DNA from: Escallonia rubra
Lineage: Eukaryota; Streptophyta; Magnoliopsida; Escalloniales; Escalloniaceae
NCBI GenBank assembly: GCA_033065855.1
Contig: JAVXUO010001617.1
Span: forward strand, 62,001-126,000
Reading direction: 5' to 3'
DNA: 64,000 nt
The position numbers and the translations under genes were made by a program. The notes beneath the pieces are model-generated. The model saw nothing but the letters and a program-made list of their open reading frames with translations, had not been told where the DNA came from and made no database searches. This document shows, piece after piece, positions 11,656-23,342 of the stretch; the stretch's first letter is position 1, and each line of letters starts with the position of its first letter.

Positions 11656-12089
11656 GTCACACCCTCACCCTCACCCTCTCCCTCTCCCTCACCCTCACCC
11701 TCTCCCCCTCCATTTATTTATTTACTCTTAAAGAGAGAGAGCAAGAGAGGGCGAGAAATTGTCGCGTACTAGCTCGGCCAACACTAATCACTCTCTATAA
11801 TTCAAAACACAGAGTTGATTGACTAGAAGTGGAACTCCACTCTACCAAAATTTTAAAGTATCTTAACTGATTGTTAGAACGAAGAAAAGGTAAATGATTT
11901 CTACGTATTAACATCAGTAAATTATATCCTATTTGTGGACAACAATTTGTGAGTGAATGCCATGAGAATTAGTGGGCTGTTGGTAAAGGAAGGTCATAAG
12001 TAAGCTAGAGACTGAATACTCGACTTCCCCCCACCCACACACACACCCCTAACCAAAAAAAAAAAACTCATGGTAGTTTTGATGAGATC
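11656..12089. other. no gene; (CCCTCA)n-like microsatellite at 11662-11712
   Basis: A hexanucleotide-like CCCTCA/CCCTCT tract starts just beyond the transposon end. The rest is AT-rich with a short (CA)n and an A-run near 12050 and shows no coding signal. Confidence 0.7.
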
Positions 12090-12369
12090 ATTCCTAGCTC
12101 GAGTTTGGAAACAAGATAAGTAAAGCATCCAAGAAGATATGCTTTGGTGAAGATATCAGTTGTCTGGCCAGTAGATGAAACTGACTGAAGTGATGAAGAT
12201 GACTTCCGCGTGAAGTGACAATCAATTTGGATATGTTTGTACGCTCATGAATCACGTCATCGTGGGTAATTCCAATAGCACTTCAATTGTCCCAGTAAAC
12301 TGGGGTGGCAGTATGGTGACATACACCCATGTCCTGGAGGAGCCAATGGAGCTATGTCATAATTAAGTA
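12090..12369 (-). pseudogene. copia RNase H, C-terminal piece (second copia element)
   Basis: Translated from 12369 down to 12090 the sequence gives WLLQDMGV, ATPVYWDN, SAIGITHDDVIHERT, IDCHFTRKSSS and TGQTTDIFTKAYL, the end of a copia RNase H domain, with several stops and shifts. The upstream half of the same kind of RT-RNase H frame, on the same strand, appears at 32182-32960. The two pieces therefore look like one old copia element split by the roughly 19.8-kb insert between them. Confidence 0.8.
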
Positions 12370-12375
12370 CACTTT

Positions 12376-13591
12376 TAGCGACGGAATTAATCCGTCGCTA
12401 AAAGTAAAAAATAAAAATAAAAATAAATTATTTTATTTTTCTAATGCCCAAACCTATAATAAAAAATTCAATCCTCAACAACAACGCACAATCCCCAAGA
12501 CACAAACTACTATATATAATCAACTTTAAAAAATGTTTATTATAATAAAAAAATAAAATGTACAAGCTGGGAATCGGATACAGCCGGTTAGGGGAGGGGA
12601 TAAGAGTACAAGTCGGGGGGGGGGGGGAATCTGGGACCGGGGGGACAAGCTGGGACCGGGCACGAGAAGGGGTTCATTAGGGGTTGCCAAGTCCCGGATC
12701 TGGATCATCCTGATCCGGGGCCGGCTCGGCATGTCCAGTAAGGGTGCCCTGCTGATCCTGCTCCCTGATCATCCTTAACACCACCGTAGCAATGCGCTGG
12801 ATCTCCTCCTCGGCCAACGGACGCGGAGAAGCCAGTGTTTGTGGAGGGGCAGCGGAGGGTGGGGACGCTCTTATCACGACACGGGCAGTCGTGCTAGGCA
12901 GGCCGCGTATGTGGCCTTTCGGCCGATTGACGACCTCCAGTGTATCCAACCATCTCTTCAACCCCCCAATACTCACACCCGTACTAGCGACGGAATTAAT
13001 CTGTTGCTAAAAGTAAAAAATAAAAAAAATTATTTTAGTTTTCTAATGCCCGAACCTGTAATAAAAAATGCAATCCTCAACAACAACGCACAATCCCCAA
13101 GACACAAACTACTATATATAATCAACTTAAAAAAATGTTTATTATAATAAAAAATAAAATGTACAAACCGGGAACCGGATACAGCCGGTTAGGGGAGGGG
13201 ATAAGAGTACAAGTCGGGCGGGGGGGGGGGGAATCTGGGACCGGGGGGGACAAGCTGGGACCGGGCACGAGAAGGGGTTCATTAGGGGTTGCCGAGTCCC
13301 GGATCTGGATCATCCTGATCCGGGGTCGGCTCGGCATGTCCAGTAAGGGTGCCCTGCTGATCCTGATCCCTGATCATCCTTAACACCACCATAGCAATGC
13401 GCTGGATCTCTTCCTCAGCCAACGGATGCGGAGAAGCCGATGTTTGTGGAGGGGCAGCGGAGGGTGGGGACGCTCTTATCACGGCACGGGCAGTCGTGCT
13501 AGGCAGGCCGCGTATGTGGCCTTTCGGCCGATTGACGACCTCCAGTGTAACCAGCCATCTCTTCAACCCCCTAGTACTCACACCCGTACTA
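12376..13591. repeat. 609-bp direct tandem duplication
   Basis: Two head-to-tail copies (12376-12984 and 12985-13591) begin TAGCGACGGAATTAAT and end near ACCCGTACTA, with only scattered differences. Each unit holds a CACTA subterminal motif, a G-run with a spacer, and the last exon of the Transposase_24-type gene. The 3' end of the element is therefore present twice. Confidence 0.92.
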
Positions 13592-14960
13592 GTGGATGCT
13601 GATGGCTGTCCGGACTGCTACTCAGACCCCCTAAGTTGTTCATACGAGGCCTGCAAGAACATTGATTTAAAGATATGTTAGGGCATTAATTAACGCAACA
13701 AACATTGAATAGAAAGACAAAAAATTAACAACTTAAACAAATTGACTTACATCGATCTGTCGGGCAATATCTGAAACATAGTCGTCTGCCCGGTGCGCCT
13801 CGTCCTTGTCCTTCTTCCGCACGTGCGTTTGATTATACATCAGAGCTACGATCTCATCCTCCTCTAGATCCGGGTTCTCGAACACATTCATGTGTCGAAT
13901 GATGTCGTGTGCCACCGACCTTCCCTCCCCGTGTGCGTGGAATCTCTGTTTTGTGTGTTCTCGGCCCCGCTCTTACTCTTGGCGTCCTAGCCTGGATCCG
14001 TAACCCACCGATCTATCATCTGCCCCCATACAGTCGGAGATATCTAATATGGGGGATATCTCGTCATCTCCGTCATCGGGGCACCCTCGAGCAGCATCTT
14101 CTTTGCTCGGTCCTAGGCGTCGGGGAGCCATCGACGGTAATTCTTACCGATGTAAGCAAAGAAGGCCTGCCGCCCCAGCGCCTGCTGATCAGGCGAGTCA
14201 AACGTGAACCCCTCCTGCAAGGCATCCAATAACACAAATTAATTTAAATACTAAATTATAATTAAATAAATACTATCGCAGAAAAAATATTCCACCGTAC
14301 CAGTTACTCTTCCCATAGGACTCCCTCGTATCGGCATCCCAGTCCTTCCAGTACAGGCGTGGCTAGAAGAATCGGCCCTTCACAAGAACGTCGATCTTCG
14401 TCCTCGCCTGATTCTCCAGGATCCTGCCAAAGAAGTAAATAGATAAATTAATACAGTTCAAATATAAATTAACACCCCAAAAATTAGTATATATAAGGCA
14501 TGATGTGATTTTTTTTTACTTACTGGCCCTCATGGGTGAGCGTAACTCTCTGTTTACGGTGGGGGTCGATGCGTACCCCATGTGTCGGGCCACGGCCTCG
14601 TCGAGATCCTACAAAACACCGACATTAATACAGTTCAAACATAATTTAAATATAAGGCTACCGAAAATTGACTAGACACCGTTATCTATTATACCTAAGG
14701 TAGAACCCACAGAAGAAGGAGAATCAACCCGTGTGTGGGAGGAATCGGCGTCGGGCTGGGGTTGGGGCGACAGCTGGGGTTGGGGATGGGGCTGGGGCTG
14801 GGACTAGGGCTGAGGTTGGAGTTGGGGCCCCGTCTGCTGTACGCGAGCACCCTGTGCCTCATCATCAATGGGCAATGACGAAGTGGGACCCATCGGGGGG
14901 AGGCAGCTCGGTGTCCACCCCGGCCACAGTAGCCCGTATTCTATCCATATCTGACTTCGT
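12677..14960 (-). pseudogene. Transposase_24-type (Ptta/En/Spm) protein relic
   Basis: Minus-strand exon-like segments read in order: a Q/P-rich linker (QPQPHPQPQ) near 14850-14730; RGRGPTHGVRIDPHRK near 14590-14530; ILENQARTKIDVLVKGRFF near 14425-14350; WGQMIDRWVTDPG and SKSGAENTQNR near 14030-13950; then FENPDLEEDEIVALM and DDYVSDIARQID near 13880-13745; and a last exon RPLAEEEIQRIA...DPGLGNP at 13581-13282, repeated at 12976-12677. This is the second protein of plant CACTA elements, thought to bind subterminal repeats. Several in-frame stops (for example near 14370, 14105, 14065 and 13990) make it a pseudogene. It follows the transposase gene on the same strand. Confidence 0.72.
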
Positions 14961-15105
14961 GTAGATAAATTGCAAAGACATTAACACATTAAAAATATAA
15001 TTTGGCAAAAATCATCATCAGCACTATATATATGAACGGAGTATAAAAACACAATATGAACCAAGTTCTAAAATGTTACTACATTTTTTCTGTGATGTTA
15101 CAACA

Positions 15106-18100
15106 TTACAAGTCAATAATTTTCAGTTTGGGAATCATATCATCATCATCTTCATCACTAGACTCGTCGTCCTCTTCATCTTCTAGTTCATCATCTTCAT
15201 CAATAGACTCAGTCACATCATCTTCAACACTTATTACGTCTTCCGCATCATCATCTACAACTTCTTCTCCTACATAAAGTGTTGTTGAAAGAGGAAGATC
15301 GTCCTCCTCATTGTTCACCTCAACAGGTAACAAGACAGGTGGTTGGTTGGCTTGAAAGGTGTCTAGCTCACTATCATATGTCACGGGCAATTTCTTGGAC
15401 TTGATAACTATATACCAATGAGATTTGGGATTGCCGACGTCCTCCGCGTAAAAGACTTGTGTAGCTTGACTAGCAAACACAAATGGCTTGTCTGATGCAA
15501 GTCTAACTTGACATTGACATCTACAATCCCTTGAGAGCTAACACAGATTCCTCTACTGCATGTGACATCGAACCACGTACACTTGAACATTACCAGACAG
15601 TTTTGGGAACCCAGATATGTTAGCTCAACAATCTCATCTAGCTCTCTGTAAAAATCCATGCAATTCTCGGCATAACAGTCGCCGTTGACCAAGACTCCAC
15701 TGTTTTGGGTTTGTTTTGTTCGGTCATCATCTTTTACGTTAAACCTAAACCCGTTGATGATATAGCCTCCATGACAGGATGCTTGTTTGTTAGGGCCTTG
15801 AGCTAGTAATTTCAAGCAGGAGGCCACTGGTCTATCCATTGACTGAACCTATTGTAGATGACGGTAAAAATTAAGGATAAATCAGTATACTAATTGGCCA
15901 CAGAACTGTATATAACACATAATATAATTTCGTTAAAGACTTACACGCCTTCTGAACCACTGTACAAATTGTGATTTCCGATGAGATTCAAGTCCAGCGG
16001 GATCAGTGATTAAAGATTTCGCATCGAACTCACTGCAAACCAATATAGTTGACTCGCTTATCAAACATTTTCAACTATGTACAACAATGTAAGTGAATTA
16101 AGACTTTAACTTACTCAACGAATGCCGAAACTTCATCGCAATTTAGAAGGGCATATATTGTTGCAGCACTGTACTCTTCATCCGTTAGCCATCGAGTATA
16201 CGTTCGGCCGAACGGACTACCTGACTGCTTGAATATTGACAATTGCCCTTCCAAATTTGTGCTTGATCCGGGGTCATTTCGGCCTAGTTGATTTAACCTT
16301 GTACCAACATCAGGCCCGAAATATTGACTACAAAAGTTTACAAGTTCTTCCATTACGTAAGCCTCCGCAATTGAGCCCTCAACCCGAGCCTTATTGCGGA
16401 CTTTTTTCTTTAAATGGAACATGAACCTAGAAGTTTAGCGAATCGAGTTAGGTGGAATATCAATGATAACAGGTGTCGCATTAAGTGTAAACGAACAATT
16501 GTAACTAGTCAAATATTACCTCTCGAATGGATACATCCACCGATATTGCACAGGTCCACTCATCTTAGCTTCATATGCCAAGTGAACAGGTAGATGCTCC
16601 ATTGAATCAAAGAACGAAGGTGGGAAGATTTTCTCCAGCTTGCAAATCGTCACCACAATGTTCTTCTCAAGCACTTCCATGTTACTCACCCGGATCGTAG
16701 AAGAACATATATCTCGAAAGAAATGAGATAATTCAGTCAAAGTCTTGCAAACAACCCGTGGCAACAGTCCCCGAAAGGCAATAGGAATGAATCTCTCCAT
16801 GAATACGTAGCAGTCGTGACTTTTCATCCCTTGGAACTTGCATTCCGAAACATTACAACAACGAGATATGTTGGACGCAAACCCATCCGGAAGCTTCAAA
16901 TTCTTAACCCACTGACAGACCTTCTCCACTTGTTTCTTGTCTAGACAGTAAGGTGCTTTCGGAAGTATCGTCCTCCCGCTGACTGTCCGAGGATGCAATT
17001 CACGGCGTACACCCAACTGTTGTATATCCCTTCTCGCTTTAAGGTGATCTTTCGATTTTCCCTTGACATTCATCACTGTGTTGAACACATTATCAAAAAT
17101 GTTCTTCTCAATATGCATCACATCCATGTTGTTTCGGATAACGAGCGTCCTCCAGTAGGCTAACTCCCAGAAAATATAAAATTTCCTCCAGTTGTGCTCT
17201 TTCCTGTACCCTGGAATCTTCTTATCTGGCGCACCCTTGCCGTGTGGTATGTCAGTATCAAGTGCCTCCAGGTGTGAGAGCACTTCTTTACCAGATGGGT
17301 AGTCCAGTGTGACAACCTCACGCTCGATTGTCCCGTCAAATTTATCCTTCTGCCTACGAAACTGATGGCCCGGTGGCAAAAGCTTACGGTGACATCCGAA
17401 CCACGAGGGCTTTCCGCCGTGCTTTAACGTATGACCGGGGTTCACGCCCATACAAGCAGGGCATGCTAGCTTCCCATGTGTGCTCCAGCCACACGTCATT
17501 CCCAATGCAGGGAAATCATGTATAGTCCACATCAAAGCAGCCCTCATCTGAAAATTTTGTTTAAGGGATGCATCATATGTTTCGACTCCATGATTTCATA
17601 ACTGTTTTAACTCATCAATCAACGGCCTTAAATACACATCTATGTCCTTACCGGGACTCTTCGGCCCCAGAATAAGCAACGACAAGAACATGTACGGCTT
17701 CTTCATGCACATGCCTGGTGGAAGGTTGTACGGGACAATAATAACAGGCCAACAGGAGTAAGGCGTGGTAGACTGACGGAAAAGGTTGAACCCATCGGTT
17801 GCGAGACCAAGTTTAACATTCCTGCCCTTCTGGGCAAAGACTAGATGCATGCGGTCAAACTCCTTCCACGCCTCTCCATCAGCTGGGTGTGTCAGCACAT
17901 CGACATCGTTGCTACGAGTCTCACGATGAGCCCTCATATGTTCAGCCGTATTGGAGGAGTAGTACATTCTCTGAAGCCGTGGTGTGACCGGGAAATATCG
18001 CAATATCTTCCATGCAATGTTTTTCTTCTTCCCTTTGTCCGGTTTGTACCCCGAATGATCACATACTGGACACCGTGACAACTCCTTATTCTCTTTCCAG

Positions 18101-18673
18101 AACAATACACAATCATTATTGCACGCATCTATCCGCTCATAGCTCAACCCAAGTTTCCTCATCATCTTATTCGCGTCATAGTACGACGGCGGTAGCTTTT
18201 CACTTTCGGGCAGAATTTCTTTGATTAAGGTAACAAACTCATTAAAATCTTTCTCACTTACCCCATGGTCTGATTTCAACATGAGCCCCCTCGTTCGGCG
18301 GTTGGGGACTGTCGTCACCACCATCGTTACCCCAGTCAACATTAGCATGCCCAGCATCCATAATCATATCTCGGTAATCATATCGTGTCTCCTCCCTAAC
18401 TTCAGTTTGACTAGCCGGGTTGGACGACAATACTATCATTTCCCCGTGCTGCGTCCACCATGTGTATCCACCCATAAAACCGTACCGACGAAGATGACAT
18501 TTTACTTCAATTCTTTTTCTCCAATGCAACAACTCACATCTACCACACGGACACCTTATCTTATCAAAGTCAACATGTGCAGGATGCGCGTAAGCGAAGT
18601 CAAGAAATTCGTCAACGCAATCCTCAAAATCATCAGCATTCTTCCTTTTCATCCAACTTCGATCAACCGACAT
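15106..18673 (-). pseudogene. TNP2-like CACTA transposase (Transposase_21), near-complete
   Basis: The start is chosen at 18673 (MSVDRSWMKRKN). The N-terminal Transpos_assoc region carries RCPCGRCELLHW. After a small deletion or frameshift near 18260-18330 comes LSRCPVCDHSGYKPD, ATDGFNLF, then a TGA at 17596-17598 between ELKQL and GVETYDASL. The core continues with MWTIHDFPALG, CPACMG and NNMDVMHIEKNIFDN, into DUF4218 (PSFFDSMEHLPVHLAYEA). A GT-AG intron near 16518-16427 leads to KKKVRNKARVEGS. Later exons at about 16036-15954 and 15839-15106 give the DUF4216 region (VELTYLGSQN) and an acidic C-terminal tail. The catalytic enzyme would cut and join CACTA ends. The stop and the frameshift make this copy defective. 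Confidence 0.88.
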
Positions 18674-18924
18674 GACGACTGAGATAACGTACTGTATACC
18701 ACCTTCAATTATGACCAATCATTAGGCAGGGTCGATGTAAATATAAATGCATGAATGTGACAACATGTCTATATATTTTCCCTCCATTCTCTAATAGGTA
18801 GTGGTCCTATCCCATTCAGAAAAGCACATGTTTATAAAACAGTGAAGAACTCATGCTTAGTCCTATGTCTGCGAAATATTCAGCAGCACCTCCCCGCATT
18901 TCTCCAAGTACACGACATCGATTA

Positions 18925-18981
18925 GGTGTTCTAACATTCATCTAACCTTGCCTTGCAAGGTTTGACGGATGTTAGAACACC
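18925..18981. repeat. inverted repeat / hairpin 1
   Basis: A 13-bp perfect outer stem (GGTGTTCTAACAT with its complement at 18969-18981) encloses a second 7-bp stem AACCTTG/CAAGGTT. It lies in the presumed promoter or leader region of the transposase gene. Confidence 0.85.
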
Positions 18982-19192
18982 AGATCTGTATGCACCCGGA
19001 GAAACACATGAGAACGTGTACCAAATATCCACGACATAGAACACAGAGCATCAGTTGAAACACTATTTTATAAACACGTAGCTTTTCCAAATTGTCCAAA
19101 CTGGACATCCAAAGGCTCATTATAAAGCATTACTTTGTAATGAGTACCTTTGAACAGAAACTAAGGGTTTTTATGCATGCATGCATTCAGAA

Positions 19193-19262
19193 ATTGATAA
19201 CATATGCAAGAATCTTTCTGAAATATCAAAATTGCAGAAAGATCGTTGCATATGTTATCAAT
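19193..19262. repeat. inverted repeat / hairpin 2, 28-bp stem
   Basis: Arms 19193-19220 and 19235-19262 pair at 26 of 28 positions around a 14-nt loop (left arm starts ATTGATAACATATGCAA). It could be a transposon regulatory hairpin, a tiny MITE, or a small-RNA source. Confidence 0.88.
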
Positions 19263-19395
19263 TCCACTTTAAATAGAATTTGTTGACAACGAGTTGAACC
19301 ATCTTATTGCAATTAGACTTCGCAAAATAACAACGAATATAAATAAAATGCATGGTTTATAAACAACGAGTAATTTGCCATCTCTGGGCAATATG

Positions 19396-20303
19396 GAGTA
19401 ATTATGGGATGTACAAGGGCTAATTAGGGCTAACTGGGTTATTATGGTTAATTACGAGTGTCAGGGTTTAGCGTTTAGGGTTTAATTAATCTAATTAGGA
19501 TTTATTAAGATATGTTAGGGCTAATTAGTGTTAATGAGGAGTACCTTGGGCTAATTATAGCTAATTAGGGTTGATTAGGACTACTTAGGGTTATTTAGAG
19601 CTAATTAGGGTTTGATTGTGCCGAGTAGTGTTGATTAGTCCTAATTAGGGCTAATTAGGCTTAATTGGGTTATGTTAGGGCTAATTAGTGTTAATGAGGA
19701 GTACCTTGGGCTAATTATAGCTAATTAGGGTTGATTAGGACTAATTAGGGTTATTTAGAGCTAATTAGGGTTCAATTGTGCCGAGTAGTGTTGATTAGTC
19801 CTAATTAGGCTTAATTGGGTTATGTTAGAGCTAATTAGTGTTAACGAGGAGTACCTTGGACTAATTATAGCTAATTAGGATTGATTAGGACTAATTAGAG
19901 TTATTTAGAGCTAATTAGGTTTAATTGTGCGGAGTAGTGTTGATTAGACCTAATTAGGGCTAATTAGGCTTAAATGGGTTATGTTAAGGCTAATTAGTGT
20001 TAATGAGGAGTACCTTGGGCTAATTATAGCTAATTAGGGTTGATTAGGACTAATTAGGGTTATTTAGAGCTAATTAGGGTTTAATTGTGCGGAGTAGTGT
20101 TGATTAGTACTAATTAGGGCTAATTATGCTTAATTGGGTTATATTAAAGCTAATTAGTGTTAATGAGGAGTACCTTGGGCTAATTATAGCTAATTAAGAT
20201 TGATTAGGACTAATTAGGGTTATTTAGAGCTAATTAGGGTTTAATTGTGCGGAGCAGTATTGATTAGGCCTAATTAGGCTTAATTGGGTTGTTAGCCTTA
20301 ATT
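19396..20303. repeat. CTAATTAGG minisatellite with about 160-bp higher-order unit
   Basis: Short words of the type CTAATTAGG(G) are repeated throughout. A larger unit marked by AATGAGGAGTACC recurs at 19533, 19693, 19843, 20002 and 20162, that is periods of 160, 150, 159 and 160 bp. TTTAGGG-like strings occur but are not in pure telomeric runs. Confidence 0.92.
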
Positions 20304-21565
20304 CATTACAAGAAAACAGGTTTTTAGTGACGGAATTTGGCTCCATCACTAAAATTCCGTCACCTAAAAGGCTTTTAGTAACGGAATTTGCTCCGTCACT
20401 AAAATTCCATCACCTAAACTAACCAATGTTAAGAAAACAGGTTTTTAGTGACGGAATTTGGCTCCATCACTAAAATTTCGTCACCTAAAAGGCTTTTAGT
20501 GACGGAATTTACTCCGTCACTAAAATTCCGTCGCCTAAAACTAATAATTCTAATGTTGATTATTTTTTGTTTTTTTTAGTTTTGGAGAAAACCCCCAAAT
20601 GTATAATTTAGGGCTTTTTTTTCTTTTCATTTCCCTCCATCTCTTTGAGCTCCCGCCGCCTCCCTTTCTCCCTAAATTCTCACCGCCGCCCCTTCTCTTT
20701 CTCCCCATTTTGTCACCGCTGGCCAAGGGCGGAGCCACGACAGTCGACAGCCATGAAGCCCGAAGCCACGACGAGACGGCGAACGACGAGCGGCGAGTAG
20801 CTGGGTCTGAGCGATTCGCGAGTCGCGACAGCTCGTTGGGATCTAGATCAGTAGATCTACGGCCGACAGACGGCCACCTCTGTTGCATCTTGTTTGTTCT
20901 GAAGAAGAAGACCTCTGTGGCTCTGTCCTCCGGTCACTCCACTCCACCGGACCACCGGCGCTAACGGCTCTGAGGCTCTGAGCTCCCAGTCTTCTTCGGT
21001 CTTCACCACCGGTGGGCGAATCGGCGACAAAGGTATGTTTCGAATTCCGATTATTTTATTTTTTTCCACTGTTCGCCACTGATCTTGCCAATTACCGTGA
21101 TGCATCTCTACAACTCATTATTGTAATCAACTAATCATTGCGGTCTAAACCTTCAACACCTACAAATCCGAAATAGAAATTCAATAATTTAAGGTTTGAA
21201 TCTGTTAGAGCTGAAAGACCAAAATAAAGTGGATATTGATTATTGATTATCTGAGTTTCGAATTGATTGAAGATTGATGATTATTGAGATTATTGATTGT
21301 GATTATTGATTATTGATTATCTGAGTCCCGAATTGTGATTATTGATTGAGATTATTGAGATTGTTGACGGAGGATGAGACCCAATTGGATTTAACGTGTG
21401 ATTATTGAGATTGTTGACGGAGGATGTGACCAATTGGATTGAATGTGCGATTTAGTTGAATGATAGTTGAATGGTCGGTTGAATGATAGTTGAATGGTCG
21501 GTTGAATGTGCGATTTTGTTATTGATTATCTGAGTTCCGAATTATAATTTGGTAATTAGTATCAG

Positions 21566-22405
21566 AGCTATACGGTAGTTTACAAGGACACCCACCGTCT
21601 AAAGAATAAGCAAGGCAAGCCATATGTGACCGAGAAAGCGGAGAAAATCAGGGTAAGATCCAAACCGTTTCACTTTATATATTAGTTAATGCCTAAGATC
21701 ATTTCTGCCCTCTTCACCTATCTAACATTCAAAGTGGTATTTTTAATTGTATAATTGTCTCAACACATGTATTGCATTGTCCGTAGGATGCCTTTAAGTC
21801 TAAGGTAGAAGGTGCTCAGCCAATGAACTCTGAGAATGACGTTGAGGAACTGTGGCTCACTGTACCGGAGGTCCTTGACAAGTAGGGACGTGTTGGTCTT
21901 GGAACACGCGGACCACCACCACGGTCGAGGTTGAGCAGCATGGGAGGATCATCTAGACGGGTCATAGCCACACAAAATGTGACTGAGGATATGCCCGATC
22001 ACTGAAAGCCATAACTGTGTATCTTGTTTGAAGAATTTATGCAAAAACATAAGGAACCAGAGGCATGTCATGTGGAGGGACATCAGACTGATGTACATAT
22101 TCATGTATGTGTGTGTATGTGTGCGTGGAAGGGATTTTGGGTGGGTTCTATCACCATGGTAATGGAAATAGTGAGCTTGCTTAGATAATGACTTAAGTGT
22201 AGTCTAATTAGATTATGTGCGGACATATATGATTCATGATTCTTCACCATATTATTTATGATGTGAATTTTTAGTAATTGTTAGTTAAATTTATCTTTAT
22301 ATGATTGTGCAGCCATCCAGAAATACTGAGGATGATGATGACGATGATGACAATGATGGTTTGGATGCCAATGAGGAGTATGACCTTGATGATGATGGAA
22401 ATTGA
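21566..22405 (+). pseudogene. Transposase_24-type relic inside the small CACTA
   Basis: An exon from about 21566 gives VYKDTHRLKN and YVTEKAEKIR, ending at a GTAAGATC donor near 21651. A second exon after TCCGTAG at about 21787 gives DAFKSKVEGAQ, EELWLTVPEVLDK, a TAG, then GRVGLGTRGPPPRSRLSS and RVIATQNVTEDMPDH. A last exon from about 22316 is an acidic tail (PSRNTEDDDDDDDD...) ending at 22405. The order K-(stop)-GRVxGLG is the hallmark of this Ptta/En/Spm family. The stop inside the conserved motif shows it is dead. It likely once bound the element's subterminal repeats. Confidence 0.68.
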
Positions 22406-23220
22406 GTGACCAACTAATCCCCTCTCTTTAATTTGAAATGTTCAAACATCAACTTACTTTCATGTTTAAGGATGATCGCTACTATATGATAGTTTAGGAT
22501 TTGTGTTGGACTTGGTATTTTATGTGTTTGTGGACTTGTGGAGTTTGTGTTGATGAAAATTGTGGAGGTTGATTTGGTAATGGATATTGTGTTAATAATG
22601 GATTTTGTGGAGATTGATGTAGTAATGGATTTTGTGGAGATTGATGTAGTAATGGATTTTGTGGAGATTGATGTAGTAATGGATTTTGTGTGCTTGATGA
22701 GTTGATGGATTTGTTGTATACAGGTTTGAAAAAAAAAATGGGGATTTGAAAAAAATAGGCGGAACTATATTTCTTTTGTTTTATAATTTTAGCGACGATT
22801 ATGATTTGTCGCTAAAAGCATAAAACATTGATAAAATACCTTTAGTGACGGAATTTTTCCGTCACCATTTATTTTAGTGACGTATTTCATGTGACGGAAT
22901 TTTCCGTCACCAATTATTTTTAGTGACATATTTATGTGACAGAATTTTCCGTCACCAATTGTTTTATACGAAATTTAAAAAAAATATTCGAAATATAAAA
23001 TACATTCAGTGACGAAAACTAAATGTCTCCATTCCGTCACTGAAGTTAGTGACGGAATCGTTAATTCCGTCACTAACTTTTTAGTGACGAGTGTATACGC
23101 GACGGAATCGTGTGACGGAATTTTCCGTCACTAAAACTTTTAGTGACGGGAATTGCTTTTTTAGTGACGGAAATTGCTTTTTTAGTGACGGAAATTTTCG
23201 TCACTAAAAACCTGTTTTCT
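22406..23220. repeat. small direct repeats and CACTA right subterminal array
   Basis: A roughly 30-bp unit (ATGGATTTTGTGGAGATTG) is repeated three times at about 22597-22685. GTGACGGAATTTTCCGTCAC-like inverted motifs then fill 22850-23220. There is no gene. Confidence 0.8.
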
Positions 23221-23230
23221 TGTAGTGATT

Positions 23231-23342
23231 ACGACTAATTAGGCTAATTATAATCAATATGCACGTAATTGAGTTCGTTAGAGCTAATCAGAGTTTAGTT
23301 AGGTTTTAGGGTTTAATTAATCTAATCACGGGTTACTAAGGC
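23231..23342. repeat. CTAATTAGG minisatellite, second segment
   Basis: The minisatellite text resumes directly after the ATT duplication of the small CACTA element, showing that it was the insertion target. Confidence 0.8.

Larger units (their letters stand above)
18719..19395. other. 5' region of the CACTA transposase gene; two hairpins
   Basis: No protein-coding signal. It contains AGCAGCACCTCCCCGC-like text upstream of the transposase and two strong inverted repeats listed separately. Confidence 0.5.
20304..23227. mobile_element. complete CACTA element, 2.9 kb, TSD ATT
   Basis: Ends CATTACAAGAAAACAGG and the complement of CACTACAAGAAAACAGG share about 30 bp with the TTTTTAGTGACGGAA repeats. 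The flanks are ATT at 20301-20303 and ATT at 23228-23230, a clean 3-bp duplication. It sits inside the CTAATTAGG minisatellite, which resumes at 23231. The left terminus is internally duplicated (the AGAAAACAGG block at 20311 and again at 20432). Both ends carry GTGACGGAATT subterminal repeats. It holds only a Transposase_24 relic and no TNP2 gene, so it needs help from another element. Confidence 0.92.

Noticed and set aside
15056..15277. Serine-rich protein on the plus strand
   Set aside because: It is the antisense shadow of the acidic tail of the TNP2-like transposase.
19193..19262. Annotated microRNA gene
   Set aside because: The stem is good, but there is no evidence of a mature product, and short inverted repeats are common in transposon ends.
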